Counted from the stretch's first letter, positions 44,601 to 56,520 are shown. The stretch is 64,000 nt of DNA from Oscheius dolichura (GCA_932521035.1 OW051492.1:7130001-7194000); one strand, 5' to 3'. Notes: generated by a model from the sequence alone, not told the origin. Numbers and translations are program-made.

Positions 44601-45792
44601 ATGCCTAATTTTAGTGCGTTTCCAAATGTTATGGGTAAGTATTATGACTGTATAAAAAGTGGCGTTGAGGTCACTGACCGATTCAAAGTGTTTTTTTTTC
44701 ATTTTCTCCGTTTGTTGAAATGTTTGTGTAATCAGATCTTGTGATGTACACAGTTATTTCAGGTTTACCACCACCGCTCTCCACTCAAAGTCTGATGGGT
44801 AACCCGCTGCTTCTCTCACAACAACATGCGCTTCGTGGTGGAATAAACCACAGCTTACTTCAGGCCATGAATCCTCCATTGCCTCAGGCGCTGATGCACC
44901 ATGGCAGTCTTATGGGAATGCATCCCGCGAGTGTTCCTACATCCGCTCCAATTCCGCTGATGCAACATCCTACCGCTCCTCCACAATACGTAAATTCATA
45001 AATGAATGAGTCATTACATTTTTTAGAATGGAATGTCTATTCCTTCCCTGGGAACGCCGCAAAATCGTGCTCCGCCTTCGCAAAGCTATGATAATCCGAA
45101 CCGTGAACCACTAGGGCAGTTTAGAGGCGGCTTCCGTGGTGGAATGAGAGGTTCATAAATGGTTTTGTCTTTTTTACTTTGTTTCTAGGACGTGGCTCTT
45201 TCCGTGGAGATCGCGGTGGAGCCCGCAACACCAACAGTTGGAGTGAAAGGCCTCCGAGAGATGATCGGTCGGATAGAAGGGAGCGACCCGAGTTTCCCCG
45301 AAGGCAAGATAGCAACGGGCGTCGTTGGGAAGACAGAGAACCGGTACAAAACCCCTTGTGTTGTACTTTACCATTCTAGCGACGCGAGTTCGATGACAGA
45401 CGTGATCGTGAAGGTCGTCGCCGTGAGGGCGGGCGAAGAAGAGAATCCAGATGGGGAAGTGATGATAGAGCAGATAATAGAACTGAAGATAATTTCCAAA
45501 GGCCAGTCGAAGTACAAGTAAGTTCTCCACTTTCACCTTACTGTTTTCTTTATAGCCTCAAAATCATAATACATCAAACAGTGGCGCTCCGGCAATAGAG
45601 CCGAATGGTTCTACTAAATTACCGCTGCCTGTTCCTTCCAATATCCCTACAATAGATGATTTTGTCGTGTCATCTACAACAGTAGAGTTTGAACCGCAAA
45701 CAACTTGTAATGAAGATCAGGTAAGAGTTATTTTTACCGTCTTTGATCTATCGTTATAGTCTCTACTTCAACCAAAAAACAGCGAGATGTAA
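41648..45792 (+). CDS. SCAF8: CID-RRM splicing/termination factor of the SCAF4/SCAF8 family
   Basis: SCAF4/8 bind the phosphorylated RNA polymerase II C-terminal domain and prevent premature polyadenylation. The N-terminal CTD-interacting domain spans 41648 to about 42220, with ISKSALKAKDEYKHVVHTVE, ITVAYIIDSIIRAGKHQ and IVRTMNLWVGSGIY. A Pro/Gln/Met-rich middle includes repeated LPFQDQFGLQFNDQM-type segments at 43100-43280. A basic SR-like block (RRRSRSREREE) lies near 43830. The RRM (TLWFGRLPSNCTEREIQEA, IIPSKACAYVVM) covers about 44035-44290, and an Arg/Gly/Asp-rich C-terminus covers about 45120-45520. The last exon is short, ending SLLQPKNSEM. At least 15 introns of 35-60 nt, AT-rich. The architecture is clear; SCAF4 versus SCAF8 is not resolvable. 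Confidence 0.88.
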
Positions 45793-45998
45793 TAATAATA
45801 ATTTGGAAAATTCCGGAAAGGTCAGTACAAATTTACCGGTCCTCATAAAAGATCTAGCCGTCATTTCTAACATATAATATCTTATCTAAATATCTTTTTT
45901 TTCTCAGTTTGTTGATGTTTGTATTGTGTTCGTATTACTTTTTTTTATATTAAAAAGAAGTGTTATATAAATTTGTCAGTATTAGTGTATGACAACAA

Positions 45999-46014
45999 AA
46001 TAAATACGTTTATT
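45999..46014. terminator. Overlapping bidirectional poly(A) signals
   Basis: AATAAA at 45999-46004 serves the + strand SCAF-like gene. TTTATT at 46009-46014 is AATAAA for the convergent MPPE1 gene, whose stop is at 46040. The two signals are separated by four bases. Confidence 0.6.
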
Positions 46015-46039
46015 ATGCAACGGAACTGTAATATTATGT

Positions 46040-47447
46040 TTAGTCACACTTGTTGTCTTTGGCTTCGGCTACAAGTAAATATGTAGATTCTCTACGAAGC
46101 AAATATTTACAAATATAATAGAGTCGCACAATTAGCCAGCTCATTATGATAAAGGCAATGATAATGTACAAATAAATAGTCGTCGTTTCATTTGGTAAGA
46201 AACACGTTTTCACGTTTACCTCGTCATCAGTTATGGCAACCATCAAAAACGTAGGGCGATCTCCATTTCTCCAGGAAAAGGAATTTACCGTGTATTCCCA
46301 AAAAAATGAGGGCCGTATCCACCTGCAAGACGTTCGCAGCGTCGGTGTCCAACTCACTTTTTCTTACAGTCCCGGTGAGCATGGCCATTGAAAACGGCTC
46401 GTGGCTCCAACGCTTTTATGAGCTTTCTTGTAGCGTCCTGGGAAAGCGACTCCCACTTTGGCCTGTAAGCCTCGTCTCTTTTCGGAGCAGAATAGTCGAA
46501 CTCATCGTCTCTAAGACATTCCGACTCATTCTCTCTGAAACTTTTGTCTACTATTAGGCGAGGCGGTACCGGAAAAGGGGGAAATGGAGGAGAACGATCG
46601 GTCTTTTATAAGGGGTAAAAGCATCAGACGAGGTACAAGTTTGATGTTTCGAGCAGTTCAGCCGCTGGGAGACAGCTTCAAGTTCGGCCTCTGCTTTGTT
46701 ACAAAGGTAACATCCATCTCCATGGAATGCCATCGAATTCACAAAAACGAAATGATTCCCTAAATGGAAAGGATAAGTTCACTTTTGGACAAGGGATAAG
46801 ATGGGAAACAGGGAAAGTAATTTCCGATAGTTTCAAATACCTTTGACGGTGACAGAATCAACGAGGGACCGATTGAAGTTCTTTTGGAACCAACTGACGA
46901 TGTGTGGATTAATTCTGAACTCTTTTTTTTTCCTTGGCATACTTTCTAAACCGACTCATAATGGAACCCGAGGTCGTGATTGCCTGCGACAGAATAAGTA
47001 GGAATATCAGTACCGAAGAGTTCGTTGAACTCCTTTGAGTAGTCATTGAATAGCTTCTCATTCGACCATTTCCCTTCGTCAAAAAGATCTCCCAAAAAGA
47101 AGATAACATCGGGCGATAGTATAGAAACAGCGGCACGATGTGATCTCTTCATCTGCCATTCTCTGAAAAGGAGCTTTTAAACTAAGGAGAGGGTGTACAA
47201 CCTTTTCAGTTTATCCAACCAATGACCTCGATAAATCCCCAGAAGATGGGGATCGGCAATCATAAACACCTTGAGGGAATTGCTAAAACAGAAATTTACA
47301 ACAATTTAGAAGTTGGCACTACTCTTTGCCTGGCGTTTGTGGCCAATCACATGTAAATCCAATTTTGAGGTAGTAAATAAGGAATTCGTTAAAAAAGATA
47401 ACAGAAACTAGCAGAAAGATCGGCCAAAGCTTGTCGATTTTATACAT
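46040..47447 (-). CDS. MPPE1: MPPE1/PGAP5 GPI-glycan phosphodiesterase
   Basis: An ER-exit-site metallophosphoesterase that removes the side-chain ethanolamine phosphate from GPI anchors so that GPI proteins can be exported. An N-terminal membrane anchor (IFLLVSVIFFNEFLIYYL) is followed by the calcineurin-like metal motifs: ADPHLLG in place of GDxH, ILSPDVIFFLGDLFDEGKWS, SVAGNHDLGFHYE and NGHAHRDC. A C-terminal helix (IYLYIIIAFIIMSWLIVRLY) precedes a cytosolic tail ending KDNKCD. PSFFWEYTVNSFSWRNGDRP matches the family's late motif. The D-x-H is DPH here, as in other family members. The start is eight bases after a CTTCAG acceptor. About six short introns. It lies 187 bp downstream of MRPS30 on the same strand. 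Confidence 0.9.
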
Positions 47448-47634
47448 ATTTACATCTGAAGATGTGCATCATAGGTGATATATCCGAGAAGATGACACGA
47501 AGCTATTGATTGCTTGTTAGATATTACTGGAAGCATATCCTACATCAATTGCGAAACCTATTGAGTGGTAACTTTAATAAAAATAAGATATGACAACAAT
47601 CAAAACAAAAAAAAACATTAATTGTTCCTAGCTT

Positions 47635-49515
47635 CTAGATTTTCATAATCATTTGCAAAATCCTTGTTAACACTTGAGGATTGAGGCCTTCTTCCAGTTT
47701 ATTGGTTTCCGAGGATTTATAATAAAATTTCTCCCCCGTGTATTCATCATACAACTGTACAGGCTTCTCAACATAGCATAAATTATGTTTGTTGTTGACA
47801 AAACCTAAAAATGCGATTGTAAGCACTAATTAGAAGTAAATCACCATCACATTCAATATTAATAGCTATAGTATTCAACTGTCCTACTGAAAACAAGAAA
47901 TTTTTTCCATTTGATAGAAGAAGCTGGCTTGTGAAAGGCTTAGTTATATCAGTATATTGTGTGAAACCTAAATCATTTTTTAAACTATTTTAAACAAATC
48001 TAACCGTGTGTATGAGCTTGTGCATTTAGTGTAGTAAATAAACTAGTCACAGCCTGTGCTTTTGCGTTTTCCTCCCAAACAGTTGATCGTTCCAGAGGAT
48101 CTAAAAATATTTTTTTTTAAATGTTCCGATGTACAAAGGAGTTTCTAACCTTCAATATTCCACCAAGTATTGATTCTCATATCTAATGAATGTAACGATT
48201 TAACGGCAACTCGAGAATATGCATGAGATTCTCCTAAGCAAATAAATAACGAAAAGTAAAGTACAAACCGGAGTCGGCAAAATAACCAGGGCATTGCCAT
48301 AATGGTTCTTCATCTGGCCACATATTGAACACTCTTGGAGTGAATAGAACATCCTGAGCAACATCTATTTTGCTATCGCCGGTATCCTCGAAAATAGCTT
48401 GATCAACCTAAACATATTTATGTAACGACAATATTCGAAATCGAAATACTTCTGTGCTTTCTAAGGGGACCACGTTAGACAACTCCTCCCGTGACCTCAA
48501 TTGAAATGCCAGTTGATCTCGTAATACAAAGGCCAGTTCACCTAGTTTCCTTCTGTAAGGAAACCGTTTAGTTTTAAATTTCTGTAAATTAGTAAACCTA
48601 TCGTCGCCTGTGTATTTTGTCATTTTCTGCAAATTCCTGGTGGGCTCTGTGTCACCAATTTCCAACTTGTCATAAAGAAACATAAATCCAGCTCTAATCC
48701 AAAAACTTTCGCTCTGCACTGAATATGCAGTCTAAAACTGAACTAAATATAAACCAAATAAAAACTAACCCGATAATCTGCAAGTCTTGGCACATTGTGT
48801 GCTATAGACATTAAAGCATCATCAAAAAGGGCTGCTAAAATTGCTTCAACCCTTTCTTCTTCAGTGTCAAAGTGGGTAGTCTCTAGCAAATTGCGAAGTG
48901 AATCTATAGCAGCTCTCTGAATACACGAAGAACTACACAGATTAATATGTTTACCTCGAATACTTCTGTTGGAGGAACCAGAGTTTTATAATATTCATCC
49001 AGAGATCCTTCTATGAGCCGAGTTTTGGTTATATATTTGTAAAAATTTAAACAATCAAAATGGGCCGGTGTCCGTGGAACTGACCAGGCTTTTCTAGGAG
49101 CCATTAAACTGGGATGCCAATCGCTGTAAAAATTGCTACATTTTAACCATCAGTTTTTGATACCGTCGCCACGTCTTCTCTGCGCGGACCCATGGTCTTT
49201 CATATGGACTTACAAAATCAATTTTTTCGCTAATTGTTGGCAACTGATTTACAAGTTCTGCCGTCTTATAATAGTCAAATAACCTAATTCCAGCACCAGA
49301 AGCATCGCCAGCATTCTAAAATAGCAGAAATAGAAGAAATAACAATTATAGCGTACCGGAAACTCTTCTTGGAGCATGTGGAGCGGCTTATGATGTTGAT
49401 GCGGCTTTCGGTAATAAGGCGGTCGGGTAACATCAGCCACATTAGCCGACGACGAGGCTCTAACGCTCAGCTTCAAAATTCCGCTTACGCTAGCAGTCGA
49501 AGGCAAACGCTGCAT
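47635..49515 (-). CDS. MRPS30: Mitochondrial large-subunit ribosomal protein mL65 (MRPS30)
   Basis: A structural protein of the mitochondrial ribosome, historically called MRPS30 or PDCD9. The N-terminus (MQRLPSTASVSGILKLSVRA) is Ser/Arg-rich and free of acidic residues, consistent with a mitochondrial presequence. The body includes HFDCLNFYKYITKTRLIEGS, an Arg-rich region at about 48540-48640, and the late family block TDITKPFTSQLLLSNGKNFL followed by QLNTIAINIE, aligned with human VTRPFVSQAVITDGKYF/QLNTLAL. It ends QVLTRILQMIMKI. About eight short introns. The start follows a TGTAG acceptor by eight bases. Spacing of 211 bp from eIF3e upstream and 187 bp to MPPE1 downstream suggests co-transcription. 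Confidence 0.82.
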
Positions 49516-49726
49516 TTTGTTTCCTACATTGTTAGAAATCCAAAAAAAAAAATCTTAGAAGCCGCAATAATTGGTAAAAACCGAATACTGGATGGTCCAA
49601 TTAAAAACAGTTTTACGCTTTATTCCAACGTAAATAATATTTATTAACAACAAATGAAAACGATTTCGTAAAGAACCATGAACAAAATAGGCCATAAAAA
49701 GTTATCATCAAATACTTCAAGTAATC

Positions 49727-51503
49727 TTAGGCAGTGCTTTTCACTCGATCTCCGCGGATTTTTTCCAACTGCAGTGCAATTTGTTGTGCACGTCCGGTTA
49801 GGCGTTTTGTGTTTTCAACTACCTAAAAATTTGAGTTAAAGCTGGAGTAAGAAATAGATAGTAAAAAAAGGAATAACAATCACATGAAAGACTTCAATTT
49901 GAAGGGCAAAAGTTCTTACCTGCTCGTGAAGACTAATTGCCTTGACCCCCATAACAACTTGCCCAAGCTTGCTATCTATCTTAGCTCCTTCTATACGATA
50001 ATTACGAATCAAATCAACGATCCAGCGTTCTGCTTCTTCCTGAAATAAACAAATTAAACTGAGAGAAAAAAGAAGCAAGCGTACCAAACTCATATTCAGC
50101 CGCCTGGCGAGCATTTCAATGCTTATACACTGATGAATCCGACAGAACATCTCAAAAATGAGAAGACGTGCTGATTCCCGGAAGTCATCCAGACATGCAG
50201 TCAGGAAGAAATCGTTTGACAAAACCTTTAGATACATATTTAAATCGTTTTTTTTCAAATGAAAATACCTCCTCACATTGCCTGAGCTTTTCTTGTGCTT
50301 CGTCAAAATCGAATTTGATGTACAGACAGGTCAAAAAGTCTGTGACGGGATCTTTATAATTATGTCTCTCCTAAGTGAATATTTCAAGTATTAAAAAGAA
50401 AACATACTATATCGATGACTTTAATGAGGTCTTTCAAGCTGTTCTTTTGCTTGTTTTTACTAGTCACGACAGCAACAGCCAGATATCTTAAGAGATGAGG
50501 GCACATTACCTACAATTGATATAATGCGGTAAATGATAAATTCAACCTGAATAGTATTCAAATAGGGCTGCTGGTTAAGGAACATTTCAATAATTTCATC
50601 TCTGCCTTTGGGATAGTTGAAATAGACAAAAAGCGCCCAATGCATTAACCACGCTCTCTGCTGAACCAGTTCCCATTCCGTATCAAAAGGGTTCTGATCT
50701 ATGTAAGCCCGAAGCTTGGCAAGATCATCACGAGCATGCTCCCATTCCTAAATTCCGCGGTTAACAAAAGATAAACAAATAAATATGCTAACCTGAACCA
50801 GTATTTCACTTGCAAGCATGCCATATAAAGCACTCAAATATTTTGGATCAGTATGAGGAACCAGATTGCGATAATAATGGATGCAAACCTTAAAAATAGG
50901 CATCAGTTTAGTTAAGTAAACTTCAATACATATGACGAGTTGTAATTTCCACAGTCATAAAGAAACCGAGCGTATTTAAAAAGTTCGTCAACAGCTTCCG
51001 GCTTGAAATCATGGTGTTGTTGCAAATACTCAACAATGCTCGTATTTCCATCTCTGTGACGAGTATTTTCCATAAACTCTTTAACATCATCCAACTCTAA
51101 AACCTTAACCAAGGGGTCAACCTGAAAGAGTTAAAAGTAAGAAATAAAACTTTTACAAAAAACCTTTGCAAAAAGTGCATCCCGTTCCATGACAATTGCT
51201 TTCTTTCTTTCTTCTATATCAGCTGGGATCGGTTCTTTTCGAGTGCTATATGTTTCAACAAGCGAATCTATCATTTTTGTCTTTGAAAGAACTTGACGTT
51301 GAACGGCCACAAAGGATTTTTCATCATAGACCTGTAATGAATTGGCTTGGCTTCCGTCATAAACTATTTATGTATGACGTATATAAACGAGATCGAGATA
51401 ATCTTTCACTTACCTTCCTCGCTTCGGAAAATTCCATAAGCGGAACAACCAAGTGGGTATCCAAAAAGGGAACCATACGTCTCATCAAATCATATTGTGC
51501 CAT
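49727..51503 (-). CDS. EIF3E: Translation initiation factor eIF3 subunit e (INT6)
   Basis: A PCI-domain subunit of eIF3. It begins [20 protein letters not shown] and continues with [52 protein letters not shown] and [12 protein letters not shown]. The PCI winged-helix region has [40 protein letters not shown] and [20 protein letters not shown] followed by [11 protein letters not shown]. The C-terminus is short ([18 protein letters not shown]). Length about 440 residues, as in other animals. Around eight introns of 35-60 nt. A TACTTCAG acceptor lies about 25 bases upstream of the start. First gene of a possible three-gene minus-strand cluster with MRPS30 and MPPE1. Confidence 0.93.
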
Positions 51504-52103
51504 TTCTACCCTGAAATCCATTCTGAAGTACAATTTAGTTTGCATAGAAAATGTAATCGATGTTACTCTCATACATGTGACAAGAAGAGATTATATATGC
51601 TAGTTACTATAAATACGGTAGTAGAATATGAAAGGGTTAATTTAGCAAAAAGTTTTATGCGGTGTTCTAGTACAAAGAAAAGAAGAAGATTTGCAAAATG
51701 GAAAAATGCAATTTATATTTTTCAACGAGAATTTTGCCAACGCATGTAAACGTCGTACGCGAACACTTCCCTGCTTGGCTATCGTCTTGCCAGTCGGGCT
51801 GTTTTCTACAAAATTCGTACAAATTATAAAACGAAACAGTTGGCCAACGGTACTTTGTGAGATGTGTAAAATAAGAGAAGAGCATCGGAAGATGTAGAAA
51901 ATAAACACAACTCGGACATAAACATAAGCGATTGATAAGAAGATAATAGAAGCAGCCAGGGCCAGTTATCCTACCGTTATTCGCTTGTAGTGGTCCGGCT
52001 GCCATCCTGCCATCCTGGAGTAAAAAGCCCGCTCACATTGACCCAGAAGCTTGAATCCGCTAGCGTATATAATGGCAGCTGGTCCGCCTAGTCGTCGGCA
52101 TCT
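51504..52103. other. Spacer between eIF3e and ZP gene
   Basis: About 600 AT-rich bases between divergent starts, turning GC-rich near 51960-52080. No recognisable gene; small overlapping frames at 51642-51908 lack content. It should contain both promoters. Confidence 0.45.
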
Positions 52104-54127
52104 ATGCTTCTACACATTCTAATTCTTTTCGTGGTTAGTCTCCTCTTTTCCCGTGATAACCCTCCTTTCAGTTATCAGTTTCAAATGCTTTCGACTTGGA
52201 AAACAGCGTCACCGGTCGGCCGGAAGTGCATTGCGGTATTGAGAATATAGCCGTCGTTATGCATACTCACAAACCCTTCAAAGGTTTTACTCTCCCTATT
52301 TTAATTGGTAATAATCATTTTAAGGACGGCTGTATGTACAGGGAGAGTCGGAGGCCGAGGGCTGTCTCAAGTCGATGGGCGAGGGCGGCGATCTGCTTCG
52401 GTTCGAGCTGCCCATCGGAGCCTGTAACATGCGGAGACAACGCTCCGTCCGTCCCCCTCCCCCCTCAAGTAATCCCGAAATATTCAGCTCCAACCCCGGG
52501 GGGTATCGTTCTCCTTCACCGTGGTCGTCTCCTTCCACCCGCTCTTCGTCACTGGCTCCGACCGAGCCTTCAATGTCCGCTGCTTCTTCCTCGAGTCGGT
52601 CAAGGCCCTCAATACCGAGGTCGATGTCAGGTTCGGTGCCTCCGCTGCCCCAATTACCCCCTTCCCCTGCCTTCAGTCAGCTGACGACAGAGACCCTCGA
52701 GCAGGACTTCCCCCTCCCACAATGCACCTACGAGATCCGGGAGGGCGTCGACGGGCCCTCGCTGAAATTTGCCCACGTCGGCCAGAAAGTCACCCACAGT
52801 TGGCGGTGTGACCCGGGTAATTTAAATTTGTCTTGAACGGTAAGATAATATTCAGCGGTGAATTGGGTATACGGTATGCTGATCCACAGCTGCTTCGCGG
52901 ACGACGGCCACGGGAACAAGTTCGAGCTGGTGGATGAGCACGGCTGCTCGACGGACCCGTCCCTCCTGCCCCAGATACAGTACGACGGCAGCTCGGTGAC
53001 CGCCTTCACCCACTCGAACGTCTTTAAATACGCCGACAAGGTCCGTCCCCTCGATGGGTCTCGAACAGAAAGAGCCCTTTCCAGATCCAGCTCTACTTCA
53101 CCTGCACCGTCCAGCTCTGCTATAAACACGACGGCGGCTGTGAGGGAGTTACCGTAACCCATGCCCAATAATGTCAGCCTATCTATGGATTTAGCCTCCC
53201 GTCTGCGGCCCCGGTGCCATCCTCCCGTCCGGACCTGTTCTGCCTCCTCTGCCCGGGGGGCCTTTCTCCCACGGGCCCCTAGAAAAAGAACACATTAAAC
53301 CAGTTCCCGGCGGACCTTCTCCACCCGAAGAACAGCCCCCGGTTCCCAAAATACCGGACTTTGTTCCCTCGGAAGTGGCCGGCAGGATAAAGGAGTTCAT
53401 AAGCCATCCGGGAGGCGGCAAAGGACCCAGGGAGTCGATTCCGGAGGAGGAGGAGAGGACAGGGCCCATCCTCCCCGGGCCACCTCCTCCTAGTGGACTC
53501 TTCCGGCCTCGGCCTCCCTTCAGAAAGTGGGTTGGGATATTCCGATAGAACCGGACCTCCTCTTTCAGACCATACAAAGACTCCCCGTTAAATTTGACAG
53601 AAACCGACGAGACAGAAACAAGAAGAGTCAATAACTCAGAGCTATCCGAGGCCACCCCAGTCGAGATAACGACTTTCGCGACTCCAGCAACCAGCGAGTC
53701 GCTTTGGCCATTTGAGGGAGAAACAGCGGTGAGGGTTACGGTAGAAGAGGGAAGAGAAGAGTTCAGGCGCCGTTGAAAGTGTTCCCGGAAGAGAGGCCGC
53801 GCAAGACGACGAAGGGGAGGAGAGACCTGAAGAAGATGGAGACCGACCTCGGGGTGGATGTCATCGTCCTTCCGCCACAGGCCACCGAGAGCAGCATGAA
53901 GACGAGTAGGTCCCGCCCTCAGAGAGAACTTCCCTCTTCTAGTTATGGACGAGCTCGACACGTCCGTCGAACCACCGGCGATCTGTCTCTCCCGGCCGTC
54001 GTCCATCCTCCTCCTCTCCTGTCTGGCGGCCGTCCTCCTCCTCGTCACAATATTAACCTTCTTCCTCGCCAGGAGGACACGTCAAAATGTCCGGAAATCG
54101 CATCCGATGATGGACGCCTTCCACTGA
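52104..54127 (+). CDS. Cuticlin-like ZP-domain transmembrane protein
   Basis: A secreted-type ZP protein of the nematode cuticlin class. The signal peptide MLLHILILFV continues over a short intron to LSVSNAFD. The ZP-N part starts VHCGIENIAVVMHTHKPFKG and continues RLYVQGESEAEGCLKS and LLRFELPIGACNMRRQR. The linker has the diagnostic FTVVVSFHPLFVTGSDRAF followed by NVRCFF. ZP-C follows with CTYEIREG, YGMLIHSCFADDGHGN, ELVDEHGCSTDP and YFTCTVQLCYKHDGGC. A long Pro/Gly-rich spacer (53195-53530) and basic KTTKGRRDLKK (possible furin-type site) precede the C-terminal helix SSILLLSCLAAVLLLVTILT and a basic tail. GC-rich exons, short introns. Polymerises extracellularly by family analogy. Exons between 53530 and 53900 are uncertain. 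Confidence 0.85.
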
Positions 54128-54238
54128 ACCTCATTCGTTTTTATCCTGTACATAATCTAGTTGTGTTGAATGAATATTTTCTCAAGGAGATTACCGTAAT
54201 CTTCTCATTCTGTCTCTTATTTCGCGCGGGAGTGGTCG

Positions 54239-55272
54239 ATGTACCAATACCGTGATCGAGATGTCCGCGAGAAGCCGCCGCCCCTGCCCAAGGTTCGTCC
54301 CCCGTTATCAGCCGATCGAGACGGATTACAGGTACGCGGGAAGCAGGCGGCCCCCTACCTGGCCCGTGGCACCCTGTTGGCTGGAAAATTCAAGGTCGAG
54401 GCGATGATCGGTGCCGGAGGCTTCGGTCAGATTTTCCGAGCCACGTACCAGCAGCGCGGCATTGTGGTGGCCGTCAAAGTGGAGCCGGAGTCGCAGGAGG
54501 CCGGTCGAATGGTGCTCGAGCAGAAGGTTCTCGCCAAGTTGGCCGGAAAGCTGCACGTGCCCAGGATCCTCTACGCCGGCTCCTTGGATGGCTACAATTT
54601 CATCGTGATGCAGATTTTGGGAAAGAACTTGGCCGACCTCAAGAGGATGGCCCACAACAAAAAGCTGCAGATCGACACCACAGTCAGGATCGGCATCCAG
54701 ATGGTCCAGGCCCTGCGGGATGTCCACGAGATCGGCCATCTTCACCGGGACGTGAAGCCCTCCAACATGTGTGCCGGCTTGGGCGACCACCGCCGCATCA
54801 TCTATCTCGTCGACTTCGGAATGACCAGGCAGTTCCGCTTCACCGACGGATCTCTTCGTCGCAACCGCAACTATGCCGCCTTTCGTGGAACAATGCGCTA
54901 TGTGTCGATAGCTATGCACATGAGGGAGGAACAGTACCCCAGGGATGATCTCATCAGCCTCTACTACAGTCTCATTGAACTCAGCGAAGGGCAACTGCCC
55001 TGGAGAACTGTTACTGACCCTGATGAAATTATGCACCTCAAGTATAAGTGCGGATTCAGGGATCTCTGCACGTAGGTTTTTTAGATACAAATAGCTGCTC
55101 GTTTTTCAGCCAGTGGCCACAAGAATTTGAGCAGTTCCTGAAGGTTTTGGATAGGGGCGACGGAGTCTCTCCCGACTACGAGAGACTGAAAAGCGTCCTG
55201 AGAAGTTGCAGTAGTGTAGATGACGACGCGGACTTCGAATGGGATGAAGACCAGAACTCGGCTGAGACATAA
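54239..55272 (+). CDS. TTBK/CK1-like protein kinase
   Basis: A casein-kinase-1 superfamily kinase of the tau-tubulin-kinase-like group, which is greatly expanded in nematodes. Two exons: a large one ending at about 55073 and a second starting at about 55110. Motifs in order: glycine loop IGAGGFGQIFRA, VAV(K)VEPES with the catalytic Lys, HRDVKPSNMCAG, DFGMTRQF and GTMRYVSIAMHMREEQYPRD, then IELSEGQLPWR. All catalytic residues are present, so it should be active. The protein ends with an acidic tail (DDDADFEWDEDQ). Length about 330 residues. It begins 111 bp after the ZP gene on the same strand, close enough for an operon. AATAAA follows the stop at 55288-55293. Confidence 0.9.
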
Positions 55273-55287
55273 ATCCGTTATCAGATG

Positions 55288-55293
55288 AATAAA
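55288..55293 (+). terminator. Poly(A) signal AATAAA
   Basis: Canonical hexamer 16 bases after the kinase stop codon. Confidence 0.65.
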
Positions 55294-55773
55294 TGTGTTT
55301 TTGGTGCATCTATAGTTTTTAACGTTTACTAGATTAAAAGAGGAAAAAGAAAACATCAGTAAACTTAATAGACAAATAATTAAGCGTAGAAACAAGATAA
55401 AACTAAACAGATTAACAAAATGAAAATATGAAAATAGAATCATGTAGTGCTGCGAGGTTATTAATGCAGACAAAAAAACTTTAGAAGTTCATGGTCCTAC
55501 CATAAATATAGATGCGATAAAATCGCTAGTAGTATTAACTAGTGGCCGTATAGCAGTTAAGATCTAAAATATCACATATATTGTTTTAAAACTAGGCTAA
55601 CCTAGTGAACATAATTATTATGTATTATTGCCGCTAAACTTAGCGAAAATTGGAAGACGGCCATTTCCGTAACAGCTATTCAGAGCAGTGCCAGTACTAT
55701 TTAAACCATATTCGCTAAAAATCAATTATCGTGCACTAATTAAAGGTAATTAAAATAAAATAAAAAATAAAAC
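55294..55773. other. Spacer between convergent kinase and CCCH gene
   Basis: About 480 AT-rich bases between convergent genes. It probably contains the 3' UTR of the CCCH gene on the minus strand, which in this family is often regulatory. No gene is seen. Confidence 0.45.
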
Positions 55774-56520
55774 TCACTCTTGGTCATTACATGCATCATG
55801 ATAGTTATATTCATGCTGCTTAAAGAAAGTTTTAGCACATGTGAATCCATAACCAACGAAGGGTTCTGGAATAACTTTTTTGCTAAAATAAATTTAGATA
55901 CCGATTCCGGAGTCGCTAATTGTGCTGTGCTCCAAACCACTGTCATTCAGCATATCCTGAGGCATTTCAAACGGGTCAGTGTAATTCGGCTTTGCATAAA
56001 CTGATTCTTGTATCTCCACATGAGTTTTTTGAGGGTTAAAAACTGGTGCATTAGGATCTATAAAGATTACCTATGATAAATAGGCAAGAAAACTTACTAA
56101 GGCGAGGTCTTTCAGGATATAAAGAGAATGGATTATCCGGAAGCTTCACATTCATGTATTTTGAAGAAGACTCGACAGTGATCAATTTCTGATGCTCGCT
56201 GAATTGGCAATTATAACAAAATAAGGCATATAAACTAACTCATGGAGAAAATTGCAACGTGCTCCATAGGGGCATACTCCATTGTAATAATAAGAGTAGC
56301 AAGCTTCAGTCTTGTATTTCGGGTGACGAGGAACTTGGCGCATATCGTCAGAACCGTGAGCGTACTGACATCTGAATTAGAAATGCATAAAAGCCAAAGT
56401 AGCAACTAACCGATCACCGTACTTGCACTTTCCGCGGTTGTCATACCATGTACGACAAATCTCGGTTTTATACAAGCTCTTCTTATAGTTTTCAGAAGTT
56501 GGAGACTCGGAGTTGTGCAT
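55774..56520 (-). CDS. Tandem CCCH zinc-finger RNA-binding protein (TIS11/ZFP36-like)
   Basis: Begins MHNSESPTSENYKKSLYKTE after an ACTACAG acceptor. Finger 1 is split by an intron: CRTWYDNRGKCKYGDR then CQYAH. Finger 2 is CYSYYYNGVCPYGARCNFLH, spaced C-x8-C-x5-C-x3-H. Both are preceded by the YKTE lead-in that contacts AU-rich RNA. The C-terminal part is Pro/Ser-rich with a late conserved-looking DSGIGIYF stretch and ends at TGA 55774 (an alternative splice at that site would add three residues). About 190 residues. In nematodes such proteins commonly act in germline and embryo mRNA control; that role is by analogy. Confidence 0.85.

Noticed and set aside
53191-54048. 285-codon minus-strand open frame
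   Set aside because: It is antisense to the Pro/Gly-rich part of the ZP gene; the Arg/Gly/Pro/Ser-rich product follows from the GC-rich codons of the sense strand.
54326-55090. 254-codon minus-strand open frame
   Set aside because: It is exactly antisense to the kinase exon, whose catalytic motifs are intact on the + strand.
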